A stretch of DNA of 64,000 nucleotides from Natranaerobius thermophilus JW/NM-WN-LF (GTDB lineage: Bacteria; Bacillota; Natranaerobiia; Natranaerobiales; Natranaerobiaceae). The translations under genes and the position numbers were made by a program. Within the stretch, counting starts at the first letter, position 1. Each line of letters begins with the position of its first letter. The notes beneath the pieces are model-generated. The model was not told the origin of the DNA and made no database searches. It saw only the letters and a program-made list of their open reading frames with translations. The DNA lies in assembly GCF_000020005.1 (NCBI RefSeq), contig NC_010718.1, positions 1,059,001-1,123,000 on the forward strand. The letters are read 5' to 3'. Positions 8,583 through 18,008 of the stretch are shown here, piece after piece.

Positions 8583-9764
8583 TTATTCGAAGGTACCTTT
8601 TTGCAAAATTTCTTTATTTTTAATTAATGTTTTTCCTCGGGAGATAACTGTATCGATTTCTAAAGTATCTTCATCGAGTAGTATTAAGTCACCATCTTTA
8701 CCTTTTGTTAGTTCTCCTTTGTTGTTTAGTCCGTATGCAGAAGCTGGATTTTTTGTGATGACCCTGAGAGCATTTTCTAAGGGTACATTTTCCTCAGTGA
8801 CAGCTTCTTTAACTTCTCTATATAGTGATTCTACACCTCCGACTTTTAAGCCTAAATAATCTCCAGACTCACTAAAATTCGGAAGACTACCTTGACCGTC
8901 AGAAGAAAACGTTACGTTGTCTGGCGTTATCCCATTATCATCAAAATATTTTAGCGCTCGGGAACACTTGATTTCACCGTCTTCTATGAATTTCTGTACT
9001 GTACTAGTCGTTAAGTCTAAAAAGACTCCTTTTTGGGTTAATTCTAATCCTTCATTGAATAAGCCTTGGGTTCGATTGCCATGAGTCACAACAAAGTGAG
9101 AACCGGGAAGCTCAGTTTCTTCAATTATTCTGTCAATATCTTGGAACATTTTAACTCCATCGCCCATGTGTACGTTTATGATACCTTTTTTACCGGATAA
9201 CATAGCTGCTACTCTGGTTTCTGCAACCAATTTTTTCAATTCGGATATTGTTGGTTCGAAGGATCTATGATCTGATAAAGCTATTTCTCCTACACCAAGA
9301 ACTTCTGGAACTAAAACAATATCCTTTTGTACTTCACCGGTTAAGGTTGTTACAGGCACTTTATATGATCCGGACAAGATATATGTAGAAATTCCTTCTT
9401 CTCTTAGTCCACGTGCTTTTGCTAGGAGGTCTTTCATTTCTCGGGTGATACCGTCAGTACCGAGACATCCAATAACAGTGGTAATTCCAGAAGTTATAAT
9501 ATTAGAAAGTTCAATTTCAGGGGTTCGGGTGGCGAAGCCACCTTCGCCACCACCACCAATGAGATGGACATGACCATCTATAAAACCTGGCACAACAAAT
9601 TTGCCGCGAGCATCAATTTCTTCTACAATTCCATCTTGTGAGGAAGGAGATTGTAAGTTGATATTGTCATCGATGTAAGCAATTTTTTCACCTGTTAACA
9701 GGACATCTTTTTTACCTTGATACTCAGGTGTGTAAAGCTGTCCTCCGCGTATTAAAGTAACCAT
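8583..9764 (-). CDS. iadA: Isoaspartyl dipeptidase
   Basis: The 393-residue amidohydrolase carries GFIDGHVHLIGGGGEGG (HxH metal ligands, about 66-70), the INVHMGDG and THGNRT metal-ligand regions and SSDGQGSLP with the catalytic Asp. It hydrolyses beta-aspartyl dipeptides from damaged or degraded protein. I take ATG 9764; a TTG directly before it is also possible. It is the second gene after the YfcC-type transporter on the same strand, under the sigma-54 promoter at 11429. Confidence 0.92.
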   Translation of the reverse strand: MVTLIRGGQLYTPEYQGKKDVLLTGEKIAYIDDNINLQSPSSQDGIVEEIDARGKFVVPGFIDGHVHLIGGGGEGGFATRTPEIELSNIITSGITTVIGCLGTDGITREMKDLLAKARGLREEGISTYILSGSYKVPVTTLTGEVQKDIVLVPEVLGVGEIALSDHRSFEPTISELKKLVAETRVAAMLSGKKGIINVHMGDGVKMFQDIDRIIEETELPGSHFVVTHGNRTQGLFNEGLELTQKGVFLDLTTSTVQKFIEDGEIKCSRALKYFDDNGITPDNVTFSSDGQGSLPNFSESGDYLGLKVGGVESLYREVKEAVTEENVPLENALRVITKNPASAYGLNNKGELTKGKDGDLILLDEDTLEIDTVISRGKTLIKNKEILQKGTFE

Positions 9765-9877
9765 CAATTAACCCCTTTCAATTAGTTCTTATAAATTTAG
9801 AGTTTTGATATTCACAAACTAATTTCGTTTATTTGGTTTTATAATCAATTAAATGCATTTATTAGAGAGTGGACGTT

Positions 9878-11386
9878 TTATTGCAGACCAATCATTACAG
9901 CTGTAATGATTGCTAAGGAAGCCATGACAAATAGGATAATTTGGAACTTAAATATAAATTTAAGCCATTTACTCCAATCCAATCCAGCTACTCCCAATAC
10001 ACCCATAAGAGAGGCCGATGTTGGAACGATCATGTTTGTAAATCCATCTCCCATTTGATATGCCAAAACGGCTACCTGCCTGGCAACACCTGCAAGATCA
10101 GCTAGAGGAGCCATTAATGGCATGACCAGGGCAGCTTGGCCTGAACCGGAGACTACGAAGAAATTGAAAATTGACTGGAATAAATACATAAACCATGCTG
10201 AAATCGCTGCTGGAAAACTTCCAATGGCACCACCAACCCAGTTAAGTACAGTGTTTAGTACTGTTCCGTTTTCGGGATCAGTACCACCTAAAACCAAGAT
10301 AATACCCTGAGCCATACCTACAACTAAGGCTGCTCCTACGAGATCTTTTGCACCATCTTTAAAAGAACCTGCAATATCATTTATTGTCATATCATTTAAC
10401 TTAAAGATGACTCCAATAATCCCTGAAATTATCCCCATAGTGAAAAATTGTGTTGCAATTTCCGGAATATAGTAAGCGTGGTTTACAACACCCCAAATAA
10501 TCCATACTATTCCTAAACCAATAGTAGTAAGTACTAAAGCATGTCCTAAACTAAATCCTTCACTGATTTTTTCTTGACTTTGTCCTTCTTTGATGGAATC
10601 ACTGTGATGTATCCGATCACTCTCATAAGCAATAGATTTGGCTGGGTCTTCTTTAATTTTTCTAGCATAGGAATAAGTATAAGCTATCCCTACAGCTGTG
10701 AAAATAGTCCACAATACCATGCGAAATCCGGCTCCTGAATAAACAGGAACATCTGCCACACCTTGTGCGATTGCCACGCCAAAAGGATTCATCCATGATG
10801 TAGCAAAACCAATTTGAGTGGCTACATAGGTGATACATATTCCTACAATTGAGTCATATCCCATGGCTATAACTATTGGAATGACTATCATGGCGAAGGC
10901 CATAGCTTCTTCACTCATGCCAAAGATGGCTCCACCAAGGGAAAACATAAAAAACAATACAGGTATTAATAAAACTTCTCTACCCTTGGTTTTTTCAATC
11001 ATACTAAGAATTCCTGCATTAACAGCCCCAGTTTTTAAAATAATTCCAAAAGAACCACCAATTACTAGAATAAAGGCGACAACACCAACTGCTGCACCCC
11101 ACTTGTCACCAGCTACCATACCTTCAAACATATAATTTAAAAATCCAACACCACCAAATGGTTCAAACAATGAGATACCTTCTCTAACTTTTTCGCCATC
11201 ATCGTCTGTAACATAACTAAAAGATTCGGGATCAATGACTGTTCTGGTATCGTCTAGCTCTTCGACGGTAACCTCTTCAGTTTCAAAAGAACCGATAGGA
11301 ACGATAAAGGTGAGTAAAGCAGCTGCCAATACCACAAAGAAAATAATTACATAGGTATCGGGAGCCTGAAACTTTGGTTTTGACAT
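9878..11386 (-). CDS. YfcC-family transporter (basic amino acid / peptide-type carrier)
   Basis: The 502-residue membrane protein starts with a short cytoplasmic leader, a first helix, an acidic outer loop, and then about twelve further helices. Recognisable YfcC stretches are FMFSLGGAIFGMSEEAMAF and SGSGQAALVMPLMAPLADL. The family belongs with C4-dicarboxylate/anaerobic carrier-like secondary transporters and is annotated for amino acids; exact cargo is unknown. AGGAGG precedes ATG 11386. It forms an operon with iadA, which suggests uptake of peptides or Asp/Asn products. Confidence 0.88.
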   Translation of the reverse strand: MSKPKFQAPDTYVIIFFVVLAAALLTFIVPIGSFETEEVTVEELDDTRTVIDPESFSYVTDDDGEKVREGISLFEPFGGVGFLNYMFEGMVAGDKWGAAVGVVAFILVIGGSFGIILKTGAVNAGILSMIEKTKGREVLLIPVLFFMFSLGGAIFGMSEEAMAFAMIVIPIVIAMGYDSIVGICITYVATQIGFATSWMNPFGVAIAQGVADVPVYSGAGFRMVLWTIFTAVGIAYTYSYARKIKEDPAKSIAYESDRIHHSDSIKEGQSQEKISEGFSLGHALVLTTIGLGIVWIIWGVVNHAYYIPEIATQFFTMGIISGIIGVIFKLNDMTINDIAGSFKDGAKDLVGAALVVGMAQGIILVLGGTDPENGTVLNTVLNWVGGAIGSFPAAISAWFMYLFQSIFNFFVVSGSGQAALVMPLMAPLADLAGVARQVAVLAYQMGDGFTNMIVPTSASLMGVLGVAGLDWSKWLKFIFKFQIILFVMASLAIITAVMIGLQ

Positions 11387-11428
11387 TACAATACCTCCTA
11401 GATAATTGTGATTTTGATTGAATACTCA

Positions 11429-11446
11429 TTGCATGTTTTATGCCAA
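11429..11446 (-). promoter_or_regulatory. Sigma-54 (-24/-12) promoter of yfcC-iadA
   Basis: On the minus strand the sequence reads TTGGCATAAAACATGCAA: GG at -24 and GC at -12 are 12 bp apart, matching the RpoN consensus layout TGGCAC-N5-TTGC closely. It lies about 43 bp upstream of the yfcC-type start and downstream of an EBP gene. Confidence 0.75.
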
Positions 11447-11541
11447 TGATAAAATTTAATAGTATAATGGGCTTAACTGCTACAAGATAGGGATTTTTCA
11501 AAATAATTTTTCATTGCTCTTGACCAAAGTAACTCTAAAAA

Positions 11542-11567
11542 TGGTCACCTGGTTAACCAGGTGACCA
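11542..11567. promoter_or_regulatory. 26-bp perfect palindrome: enhancer site or activator terminator
   Basis: TGGTCACCTGG-TTAA-CCAGGTGACCA is a perfect inverted repeat about 100 bp upstream of the -24/-12 promoter and 8 bp after the activator stop codon. Position and symmetry fit a UAS for the sigma-54 activator; on the minus strand it is also followed by ATTTTTAG, so it could end the activator transcript. Both roles may apply. Confidence 0.55.
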
Positions 11568-11574
11568 AATCTTG

Positions 11575-13695
11575 TTAACTAATTTCGTTATCACGCAATA
11601 AATTTTTTCCTTTATCTGTTAAATTACATCCACGACCTTTATGTTTCTTCACATAACCTTCCTTGGCTAGATTATTCAACCTGGTTCTGACTTGAGCTTC
11701 AGTTAAATTTTCTTGGTTCTTCTGGCTTAGTTCGGATATTTTCTTTCTACCAGCAACTTTATCGCTCTGAGTTAAATTTTCAATGGCAGCTAAAATAAAT
11801 TTATCTGTTTGTGAAAGAGGAGATATAGCGTTATTTCCTGAAGATGATTCAACACTTGAATGGGTCTTTTGGTCAGAGGTATTACAGCTTAAGTTATCTA
11901 CATTATTTTCAACTGATTTTACGTGGTTGTGACGGTATTCAAAATAGTCTTTGTGTGGAATATCTTCAATAGTTAGGTAGTCATTTTGTCTAACTGCCAG
12001 CATATAACTGACTACATTTTTTAATTCTCTAATATTACCCGGCCAATCATAGTTTTTTAGAATATTCAGGACTTCATCATCAAATTTTATATCAGCAGCT
12101 GTTTCGATTTTAATTAAATAGTCTAACAGCTTTGGAATATCTTCTTTTCTGTCACGAAGAGCAGGTATTTTTATATATCCCATCTTTAAGCGATAGTATA
12201 GATCTTGTCTAAAGTTGCCTTGAGCTATTAATTGTTTTAAGTTTTTATTAGTTGCTGCTACTACTCTTACATTTACCGGTCGTATTTTGGTGGCTCCAAT
12301 TCTCATGACTTCTTTTTCCTGCAGAACTCTCAATAGGCGAGCTTGTACTTTTAGTGAACTGTCTCCAATCTCATCTAAAAAGATAGTTCCTCCATCTGCC
12401 TGTTCAAATAAACCAGGTTTACCACCTTTGGAAGCTCCTGTAAAAGCTCCTTCTTCATAGCCAAAGAGTTCACTTTCAATTAAATTATCAGGTAAGGCAC
12501 TAAAATTAACTGCTAAAAAAGGAGCATCTTTTCTGTGGGAGGAATTGTGAATAGCATTTGCATATAGCTCTTTACCAGTCCCACTTTCTCCTTCTAACAG
12601 GATAGTGAGTTCTGTTTTGGAAAGCTTATGAGCAATATTTTTCGTATAAGTCACAATCGAACTTTTACCAACAATATTGTCAAAAGTGTGTTTGGCAAAA
12701 TGACCCTTTTCAATATTTTTAGCTTCACGATATTCCGTTGAATTTTTTTGGCTTCGAAACCTTCCAACTAGATAATTATTGTCCATCAATTTAATTTTGG
12801 AAACTAAAAGTTTGTCTTTATCCAAATCTATGGATAGTTCTTGTTCTGTATCGTAATTCATGAGAAATTCTTTTAACGGCTTTTGATAGATTACGTCACT
12901 TATTTTGCGACCACGTAAATTTGCTTCTGGTATTTCCATCATTCTGCGAAAATTCTCATTATATACGCTAATTCTGCCTTGGGTGTCAAAAACAACTAAA
13001 CCATCTTGTAGGCCATCAATGACAGTATTTAAATGTTGATTTAATTCGGAAATACAATTTGCGGAATGAGATAGTCTTTTAGCCATTGTAATAATTTTTT
13101 GAAGGTAATTGTTTGAGAATTGTCTTCCACGACTTTCCAACTGACCAATTGATTTGAGTACTTTCATGATAGTAGTAAAATCTAGAAGTCTAGGGCCAAT
13201 ATCGTAGATTTTGTTAATATGCTTTGGCACTCTGTCCTTTTCACCGGGGGTGATGGCAATGTTTATATCCTTTAGTTTAGAATCGCAAAACTCAATACCA
13301 GGGTAATATGGATGAAACTCTAGGTGGTCAATACCGATTTCTTGTAGAGCTTCAATTCCCTCTAAAGCAGATTCTTTAGCATCATTTACAAATAAAACTT
13401 TTGTTCTCGATGGCAGCAATACTATTCGATCAATAAATTCGTAGTTGATAGTTCTATCAGCGATAATTACTTCAGAAGACTTTGGAATATTTAATCCCCA
13501 TATTTCCTCTAGTTCTTGTTTAACTATTGGACTGGAAAATATGACCACATTTCCAAAGTAGGGGGGACCCTTAATTTCATCTAAAGCATATGAATACAAA
13601 TTAATATCTTTACTTTCACAGGTATATTCTTGTAGTTGAGATAACAATGTTTCCAGGGTCTTGCTAGAACCTGTAATTAAAGAAATCTCATGCAT
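11575..13695 (-). CDS. Sigma-54-dependent transcriptional activator with PAS sensor
   Basis: The 706-residue protein has an N-terminal region of about 200 residues I cannot assign, a PAS domain (about 225-310, around VIDGLQDGLVVFDTQGR), and a sigma-54 AAA+ domain with Walker A EGESGTGKE, the contact loop EGAFTGA, Walker B GGTIFLDEIG and the R-finger region. The C-terminus is not the usual Fis-like helix-turn-helix but looks like a winged helix (KISELSQKNQENLTEAQVRTRL). It lies directly upstream of the sigma-54 promoter of yfcC-iadA and most probably activates it. Confidence 0.92.
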   Translation of the reverse strand: MHEISLITGSSKTLETLLSQLQEYTCESKDINLYSYALDEIKGPPYFGNVVIFSSPIVKQELEEIWGLNIPKSSEVIIADRTINYEFIDRIVLLPSRTKVLFVNDAKESALEGIEALQEIGIDHLEFHPYYPGIEFCDSKLKDINIAITPGEKDRVPKHINKIYDIGPRLLDFTTIMKVLKSIGQLESRGRQFSNNYLQKIITMAKRLSHSANCISELNQHLNTVIDGLQDGLVVFDTQGRISVYNENFRRMMEIPEANLRGRKISDVIYQKPLKEFLMNYDTEQELSIDLDKDKLLVSKIKLMDNNYLVGRFRSQKNSTEYREAKNIEKGHFAKHTFDNIVGKSSIVTYTKNIAHKLSKTELTILLEGESGTGKELYANAIHNSSHRKDAPFLAVNFSALPDNLIESELFGYEEGAFTGASKGGKPGLFEQADGGTIFLDEIGDSSLKVQARLLRVLQEKEVMRIGATKIRPVNVRVVAATNKNLKQLIAQGNFRQDLYYRLKMGYIKIPALRDRKEDIPKLLDYLIKIETAADIKFDDEVLNILKNYDWPGNIRELKNVVSYMLAVRQNDYLTIEDIPHKDYFEYRHNHVKSVENNVDNLSCNTSDQKTHSSVESSSGNNAISPLSQTDKFILAAIENLTQSDKVAGRKKISELSQKNQENLTEAQVRTRLNNLAKEGYVKKHKGRGCNLTDKGKNLLRDNEIS

Positions 13696-13939
13696 GATTA
13701 TTACAACCTCCTCTTGCTGCCGATTTCTCCTTTGATAAATTGTGACATTTTCTCGAATGATATATTTCTTACTATCCAGACTTTATCCCTGCTTTTAGCA
13801 AGAAATACTCGTATAGAATTTTTTCCTTCCTTAAAAGGAATTTCATAACTTGTATCTAAATACATTATCTGTATTTTAATAATTGAGAAGGCAATGTAGA
13901 CTAGATATTATTAAATATTATTTAATTAGGAGTGATAAT

Positions 13940-14554
13940 GTGACTAAGTTATACCTTACCAGACATGGTGAAACCGAATGGAATTTGCAGAAGAAAATGC
14001 AGGGATGGCACAATTCACCATTAACACAATTAGGTGAGAAACAAGCCAAATGGCTTGGTGACAGGCTTGCAGAAGTGGAGTTGGAAACTATATACACGAG
14101 TACTAGTGGTAGAACACAAAGAACTGCCGAACTTATTCGAGGTAACAGAAATATTGACTTGATTCCAAAGGATAATTTGAGAGAAATCAACCTGGGAGAT
14201 TGGGAAGGTGAATTTGTCGAAAATATAAAGAAACAGGAAAATGAGGCCTTTAGAAAATTTTGGGAAGAACCACATAATTATCGAAAAGAAACTGGGGAAA
14301 CTTTTTATCAATTAAAAGATCGAGTAGTCCCCTTAATAAAACAGATAATTTCAGATCACAATCCTAATAGCAATATTTTAGTAGTGACTCATGCTGCAGT
14401 TTTAAAAGTTTTGATGGCTCACTTTGAAAATAGACCTATAGAAAAACTGTGGGATCCTCCTTTCATGTATCAAACTTGTTTAAATTTAGTAGAAATAAAT
14501 GAAAATGGGTACAAGGTCCTTTTACACGGTGATACATCTCATTATCAGGAATGA
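13940..14554 (+). CDS. Histidine phosphatase / phosphoglycerate mutase family protein
   Basis: The 204-residue protein starts at GTG 13940 behind TTAGGAGTG and reads TKLYLTRHGETEWN with the catalytic RHG motif at about residue 9. Further motifs are TSTSGRTQRTAE, the acid EINLGDWEG and VTHAAV with the second catalytic His. Members are cofactor-independent-of-PGM phosphatases such as CobC or PhoE; no neighbour points to the substrate. A longer frame starting at 13883 has no ribosome site. Confidence 0.88.
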   Translation: MTKLYLTRHGETEWNLQKKMQGWHNSPLTQLGEKQAKWLGDRLAEVELETIYTSTSGRTQRTAELIRGNRNIDLIPKDNLREINLGDWEGEFVENIKKQENEAFRKFWEEPHNYRKETGETFYQLKDRVVPLIKQIISDHNPNSNILVVTHAAVLKVLMAHFENRPIEKLWDPPFMYQTCLNLVEINENGYKVLLHGDTSHYQE

Positions 14555-14592
14555 GAGTATATTTAATAATATATAGGAATGATGTCTGATAT

Positions 14593-14662
14593 GTTCCCCT
14601 TGAGGTAGACAGATTATGAAGATTATGGAAAGATCCTGTTTAACCTTAAGGGGACTTTTTTT
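14593..14662 (+). terminator. Long stem-loop terminator after the phosphatase gene
   Basis: GTTCCCCTTGAGGT pairs with ACCTTAAGGGGAC (one G-T type pair) around a loop of about 36 bases and is followed by seven T. The large loop could hide further structure. The rest of the 14555-14899 gap shows no gene I can support. Confidence 0.65.
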
Positions 14663-14899
14663 ATGAACAGAAGTGTCGATATTAAGACTAGTACTTTTTT
14701 ATGACAAAATAAGACAGAAGTCACAAAGGAATGAAGAAATTATTTCAAGAAATTTTAAATTAATACGAATTTACAATACAATTTAAATTGATTTTCGAAA
14801 GTATTCGATCATTTTCCTGATAAGGAGGTGGAATCCTATTTAGACCTCTGGGCAGAGTGAAGAAAGGGTTTGATATGTTAGTTAAAGGGGAGGTTTTAC

Positions 14900-16624
14900 A
14901 TGTTGAATAATATGGGAATTAAGCCGAAGTTAATGTTGTTTATAGTGCTCATAATTGTGATCGCCACTGCTTGTTTTTGGGTTTTAAATAATTATACAGT
15001 AAACAATATAGTTGATGAAAGGGCAGCAAACCAACTGGATTCAGAACATAGCATGAGTATGAGACTAATAGATGAACATTCTACTGGGGCTTGGACGCTA
15101 ATGGAAAGGGAAGATCGGACCTATATGTATAAAGGCGGTACTCCCGTCCACACACTTGATGATGTACTTGATGAATTTCATGAAAAGACTGGTTCCGCTT
15201 TTGCAGTTTTCAGACGTGATACCATAGAAGCTACTACTATAGAGGGAGATGATGGTGAAAGAATCATAGGGGCTCAGGCTGAGGAAAGAATTGCTGAAAC
15301 AGTATTAGAAGAAGGGGAAAACTATTCCGGAGAAGTTGAAATTGCAGGAACTTCTTATGAGGCTCGATATGCTCCCCTTGAGGATGAAGATGGTAATATA
15401 GTCGGTATGTGGTTAGTAGGAACACCTGTAGAAGAAATAAATCAAATGGTTAGTCAAGCAGGTCTGAATTTTCTCATGTTTTCTGGATTAATAATTATTA
15501 TTTCCTTAATTATTACTCACTTTATAACAAATAATTTTACCAAACCTATTAAAAATTTAACATCAAATATAAGTAAATTAGCTGATTATGACTTTACTTT
15601 TGATGAGGATAGTGTTACAAATAACTATCTAAACAGAAAAGATGAGATAGGTATCATTACTAATGCTTTGACTAATATGCAAACAAATATTATTTCGTTA
15701 ATAAAAAATATCAATGAAAAGTCGGAACAAGTTGCTTCATCAGCTGAAGAAATGAGTGCCAACAGTGAAGAAAACACCAATGCTGCCAATGAAGTGTCCC
15801 GAGCTGTAGAAGATATAGCAAGCGGTGCAACAAATCAAGCTGAAAAAACTGAGCAAACTTCAGAAAACATTAATAAGCTGGGAGAAATTATTGAAAATGA
15901 CCAAAAACAGGTTATGGAGTTAAGTGATGTTACTGAAGATGTTGATAAATTACGTGAAGAAGGAAGTACTACAGTTTCTGATTTAGCAGATAAAGCAGTA
16001 GAGAGTAATCAAGCAGCTGAAGAGATATTTAATACTGTTAAGGAAACAAAAAACAGTGCTAAAGAGATTGAACAGGCCAGTAGTACAATTCAGGACATTG
16101 CAGAACAGACTAATTTACTAGCTCTAAATGCAAGTATTGAAGCGGCTAGAGCTGGAGAGTCAGGCTCAGGATTTGCCGTTGTAGCCGATGAAATACGCCA
16201 GTTAGCCGAACGATCTAATGAACACTCAGAGGAAATTTCCAAAATAGTACGCGATCTAAATAAAAAGTCCGATAATGCAGTGAGTACAATGGAGACTCTT
16301 GAAGAGGTTGTGAAAGCACAAACTGAAGGTGTTGAAAATACTAAAGAAAAGTTCCAAGGAATTTCTCAAGGGATACAGAAGATTAAAGAAAATGTAGAAT
16401 CGCTACGAGAATCCAGTGAAGAAATGAGAGCTAAAAAGGAAGAAATTACAACTGCTTTACAAGAGTTGTCTGCCATAGCTGAAGAGAATTCATCAAGCAC
16501 TCAGGAAATTTCATCATCAGTAGAAGAACAAACTGCTTCTATGGATGAAATAGCTAAAGCCAGTGATAGTTTGGCACAGTTAGCTGAGGAAATGCAGCAA
16601 CAGGTATCTAAATTTAAATATTAA
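14900..16624 (+). CDS. Methyl-accepting chemotaxis protein
   Basis: The 574-residue receptor has a first membrane helix (about 12-32), an outside sensor of about 155 residues of sCache type, a second helix (about 190-210), HAMP ([18 protein letters not shown]) and a long coiled-coil signalling domain with hairpin tip [21 protein letters not shown]. It senses a small extracellular molecule and controls CheA. AGGGGAGG precedes ATG 14900. The sensor and linker are very acidic, as expected for a salt-adapted surface protein. Confidence 0.93.
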   Translation: MLNNMGIKPKLMLFIVLIIVIATACFWVLNNYTVNNIVDERAANQLDSEHSMSMRLIDEHSTGAWTLMEREDRTYMYKGGTPVHTLDDVLDEFHEKTGSAFAVFRRDTIEATTIEGDDGERIIGAQAEERIAETVLEEGENYSGEVEIAGTSYEARYAPLEDEDGNIVGMWLVGTPVEEINQMVSQAGLNFLMFSGLIIIISLIITHFITNNFTKPIKNLTSNISKLADYDFTFDEDSVTNNYLNRKDEIGIITNALTNMQTNIISLIKNINEKSEQVASSAEEMSANSEENTNAANEVSRAVEDIASGATNQAEKTEQTSENINKLGEIIENDQKQVMELSDVTEDVDKLREEGSTTVSDLADKAVESNQAAEEIFNTVKETKNSAKEIEQASSTIQDIAEQTNLLALNASIEAARAGESGSGFAVVADEIRQLAERSNEHSEEISKIVRDLNKKSDNAVSTMETLEEVVKAQTEGVENTKEKFQGISQGIQKIKENVESLRESSEEMRAKKEEITTALQELSAIAEENSSSTQEISSSVEEQTASMDEIAKASDSLAQLAEEMQQQVSKFKY

Positions 16625-16685
16625 TGTTAACCTTTAAATTATTGATTCTTTGATGATTCTCTAATATAGTAGAAATCCGTAGATG

Positions 16686-16722
16686 ATCCCTGCACTTTAA
16701 TTTTAGAGTGCAGGGATTTTTA
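16686..16722 (+). terminator. Intrinsic terminator after the chemoreceptor gene
   Basis: A perfect 11-bp stem ATCCCTGCACT / AGTGCAGGGAT is followed by TTTTTATT. Confidence 0.85.
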
Positions 16723-16808
16723 TTACTAAATAGTAGAAATTAAAGGAGATTGAACCATAGCAGACGAATATAAAAGCAATTAGGAAGTAGTTGAAGGGGG
16801 AAGAAAAA

Positions 16809-17165
16809 ATGCTTGGTTTAACCATTCTAATAGGTTTTGCTTTTTTAGGCGAATTAATGTCTATCTATTTAAATTTACCGCTCCCCGGTAATGTAATCGG
16901 ACTGATCTTATTTATAGTTTCACTATTTTCGGGGATTATTAAATTAGACTGGGTAGAAACTATTTCTTCAGTGATAGTCAAACACCTAGCACTGTTCTTT
17001 ATACCAGTCGTAGTTGCAATCATCTCATTGTTCCCTCTTTTAAGAGAGAACTTATTGGTGATTATTATAAGTCTTACTGTAAGTACAATTCTTGTTTTAT
17101 TAGCTACTGGTATTACTGTCAAACTTGCCATATCTAGTAAATTAAGCAAAAAAGGAGAGAACTGA
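16809..17165 (+). CDS. lrgA: LrgA/CidA family holin-like protein
   Basis: The 118-residue protein has four hydrophobic segments and the family stretch LPLPGNVIGLILF near residue 25. I start it at ATG 16809 after AAGGGGGAAG; the TTG six codons earlier is less likely. LrgA/CidA proteins form holin-like membrane oligomers that affect autolysis and, in some bacteria, pyruvate movement. It sits 1 bp before lrgB, the usual pair. Confidence 0.88.
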   Translation: MLGLTILIGFAFLGELMSIYLNLPLPGNVIGLILFIVSLFSGIIKLDWVETISSVIVKHLALFFIPVVVAIISLFPLLRENLLVIIISLTVSTILVLLATGITVKLAISSKLSKKGEN

Positions 17166-17166
17166 T

Positions 17167-17847
17167 ATGGAATTTCTAAATCAGCCAATTTTTGGTGTAG
17201 GGATGACAATCATCCCGTATATGATTTTTGTGTTATTGAAACAAAGAGTTCCAATGGTAAATCCTTTTATTTTTACTACTACATTGATTATATTACTTTT
17301 ATTAACCTTGGATATACCATATGATGCTTACGAAGAAGGTGGGCGCATCATTGAGTTTATGCTAGCTCCCGCTACTATTGCCCTGGGTGTACCAATCTAC
17401 AAAGAAGCTCAAAGAATTAAGGATAATTTAGTTCCTATTTTGTTAGGAAATACTGTAGGAAGTTTAGTGGGGCTTGTTAGTGCTGGGTTATTGGTCTTTA
17501 TTTTAAGTGGAAATCAGGGATTGATGTTTTCTATGATGCCTAAATCGGCTACTACCCCAATATCAGTAGAAATAGTTGCTAATTTGGGTGGGATGCCATC
17601 TTTAGGAGCTACATTTACTGTACTGACAGGTGTTTTTGGAAGCTTATTTGGTCCTGAGCTACTGAAAAAATGTGGGATCAGTGAAAATGAGTCTATTGGG
17701 GCTGCTATGGGGACATCTTCCCATGGAATTGGAACGGCTAGAGTCGTGGCACAATCAGAAATTCAAGGGAGTATTAGTGCGTTTTCAATGGGTATGACAG
17801 GGATTATTACATCTATAATGGCCATCCCTTTATATTTGGTCTTCTAA
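17167..17847 (+). CDS. lrgB: LrgB/CidB family membrane protein
   Basis: The 226-residue protein has multiple membrane helices and family stretches LLKQRVPMVNPF, PATIALGVPIYK, SMMPKSATTPISVEI and GTSSHGIGTARVV. It is the standard partner of LrgA. AAAGGAGA precedes ATG 17167, and the pair ends at a clear terminator at 17852. Confidence 0.9.
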   Translation: MEFLNQPIFGVGMTIIPYMIFVLLKQRVPMVNPFIFTTTLIILLLLTLDIPYDAYEEGGRIIEFMLAPATIALGVPIYKEAQRIKDNLVPILLGNTVGSLVGLVSAGLLVFILSGNQGLMFSMMPKSATTPISVEIVANLGGMPSLGATFTVLTGVFGSLFGPELLKKCGISENESIGAAMGTSSHGIGTARVVAQSEIQGSISAFSMGMTGIITSIMAIPLYLVF

Positions 17848-17851
17848 TTAT

Positions 17852-17882
17852 TAGTCTTTCAAGTATGAAAGACTATTTTTTT
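17852..17882 (+). terminator. Intrinsic terminator after lrgAB
   Basis: A perfect 10-bp stem TAGTCTTTCA / TGAAAGACTA with a 4-base loop is followed by TTTTTTT. Confidence 0.85.
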
Positions 17883-18008
17883 ACCATTTTTTAATATAAG
17901 CATTTATAAAATTTTAGCGGAAAAAAGTATGGTTTTATAGTATAATAAATATCATGATGATGGTAAATTAATTGTTTGTTAACTAATTCTTTCAGGGAGG
18001 TTAGCTTT

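Noticed and set aside
14820-14899. Riboswitch-like leader before the chemoreceptor gene.
   Set aside because: There is an extra AAGGAGG with a ten-codon frame, but no riboswitch consensus I can recognise.
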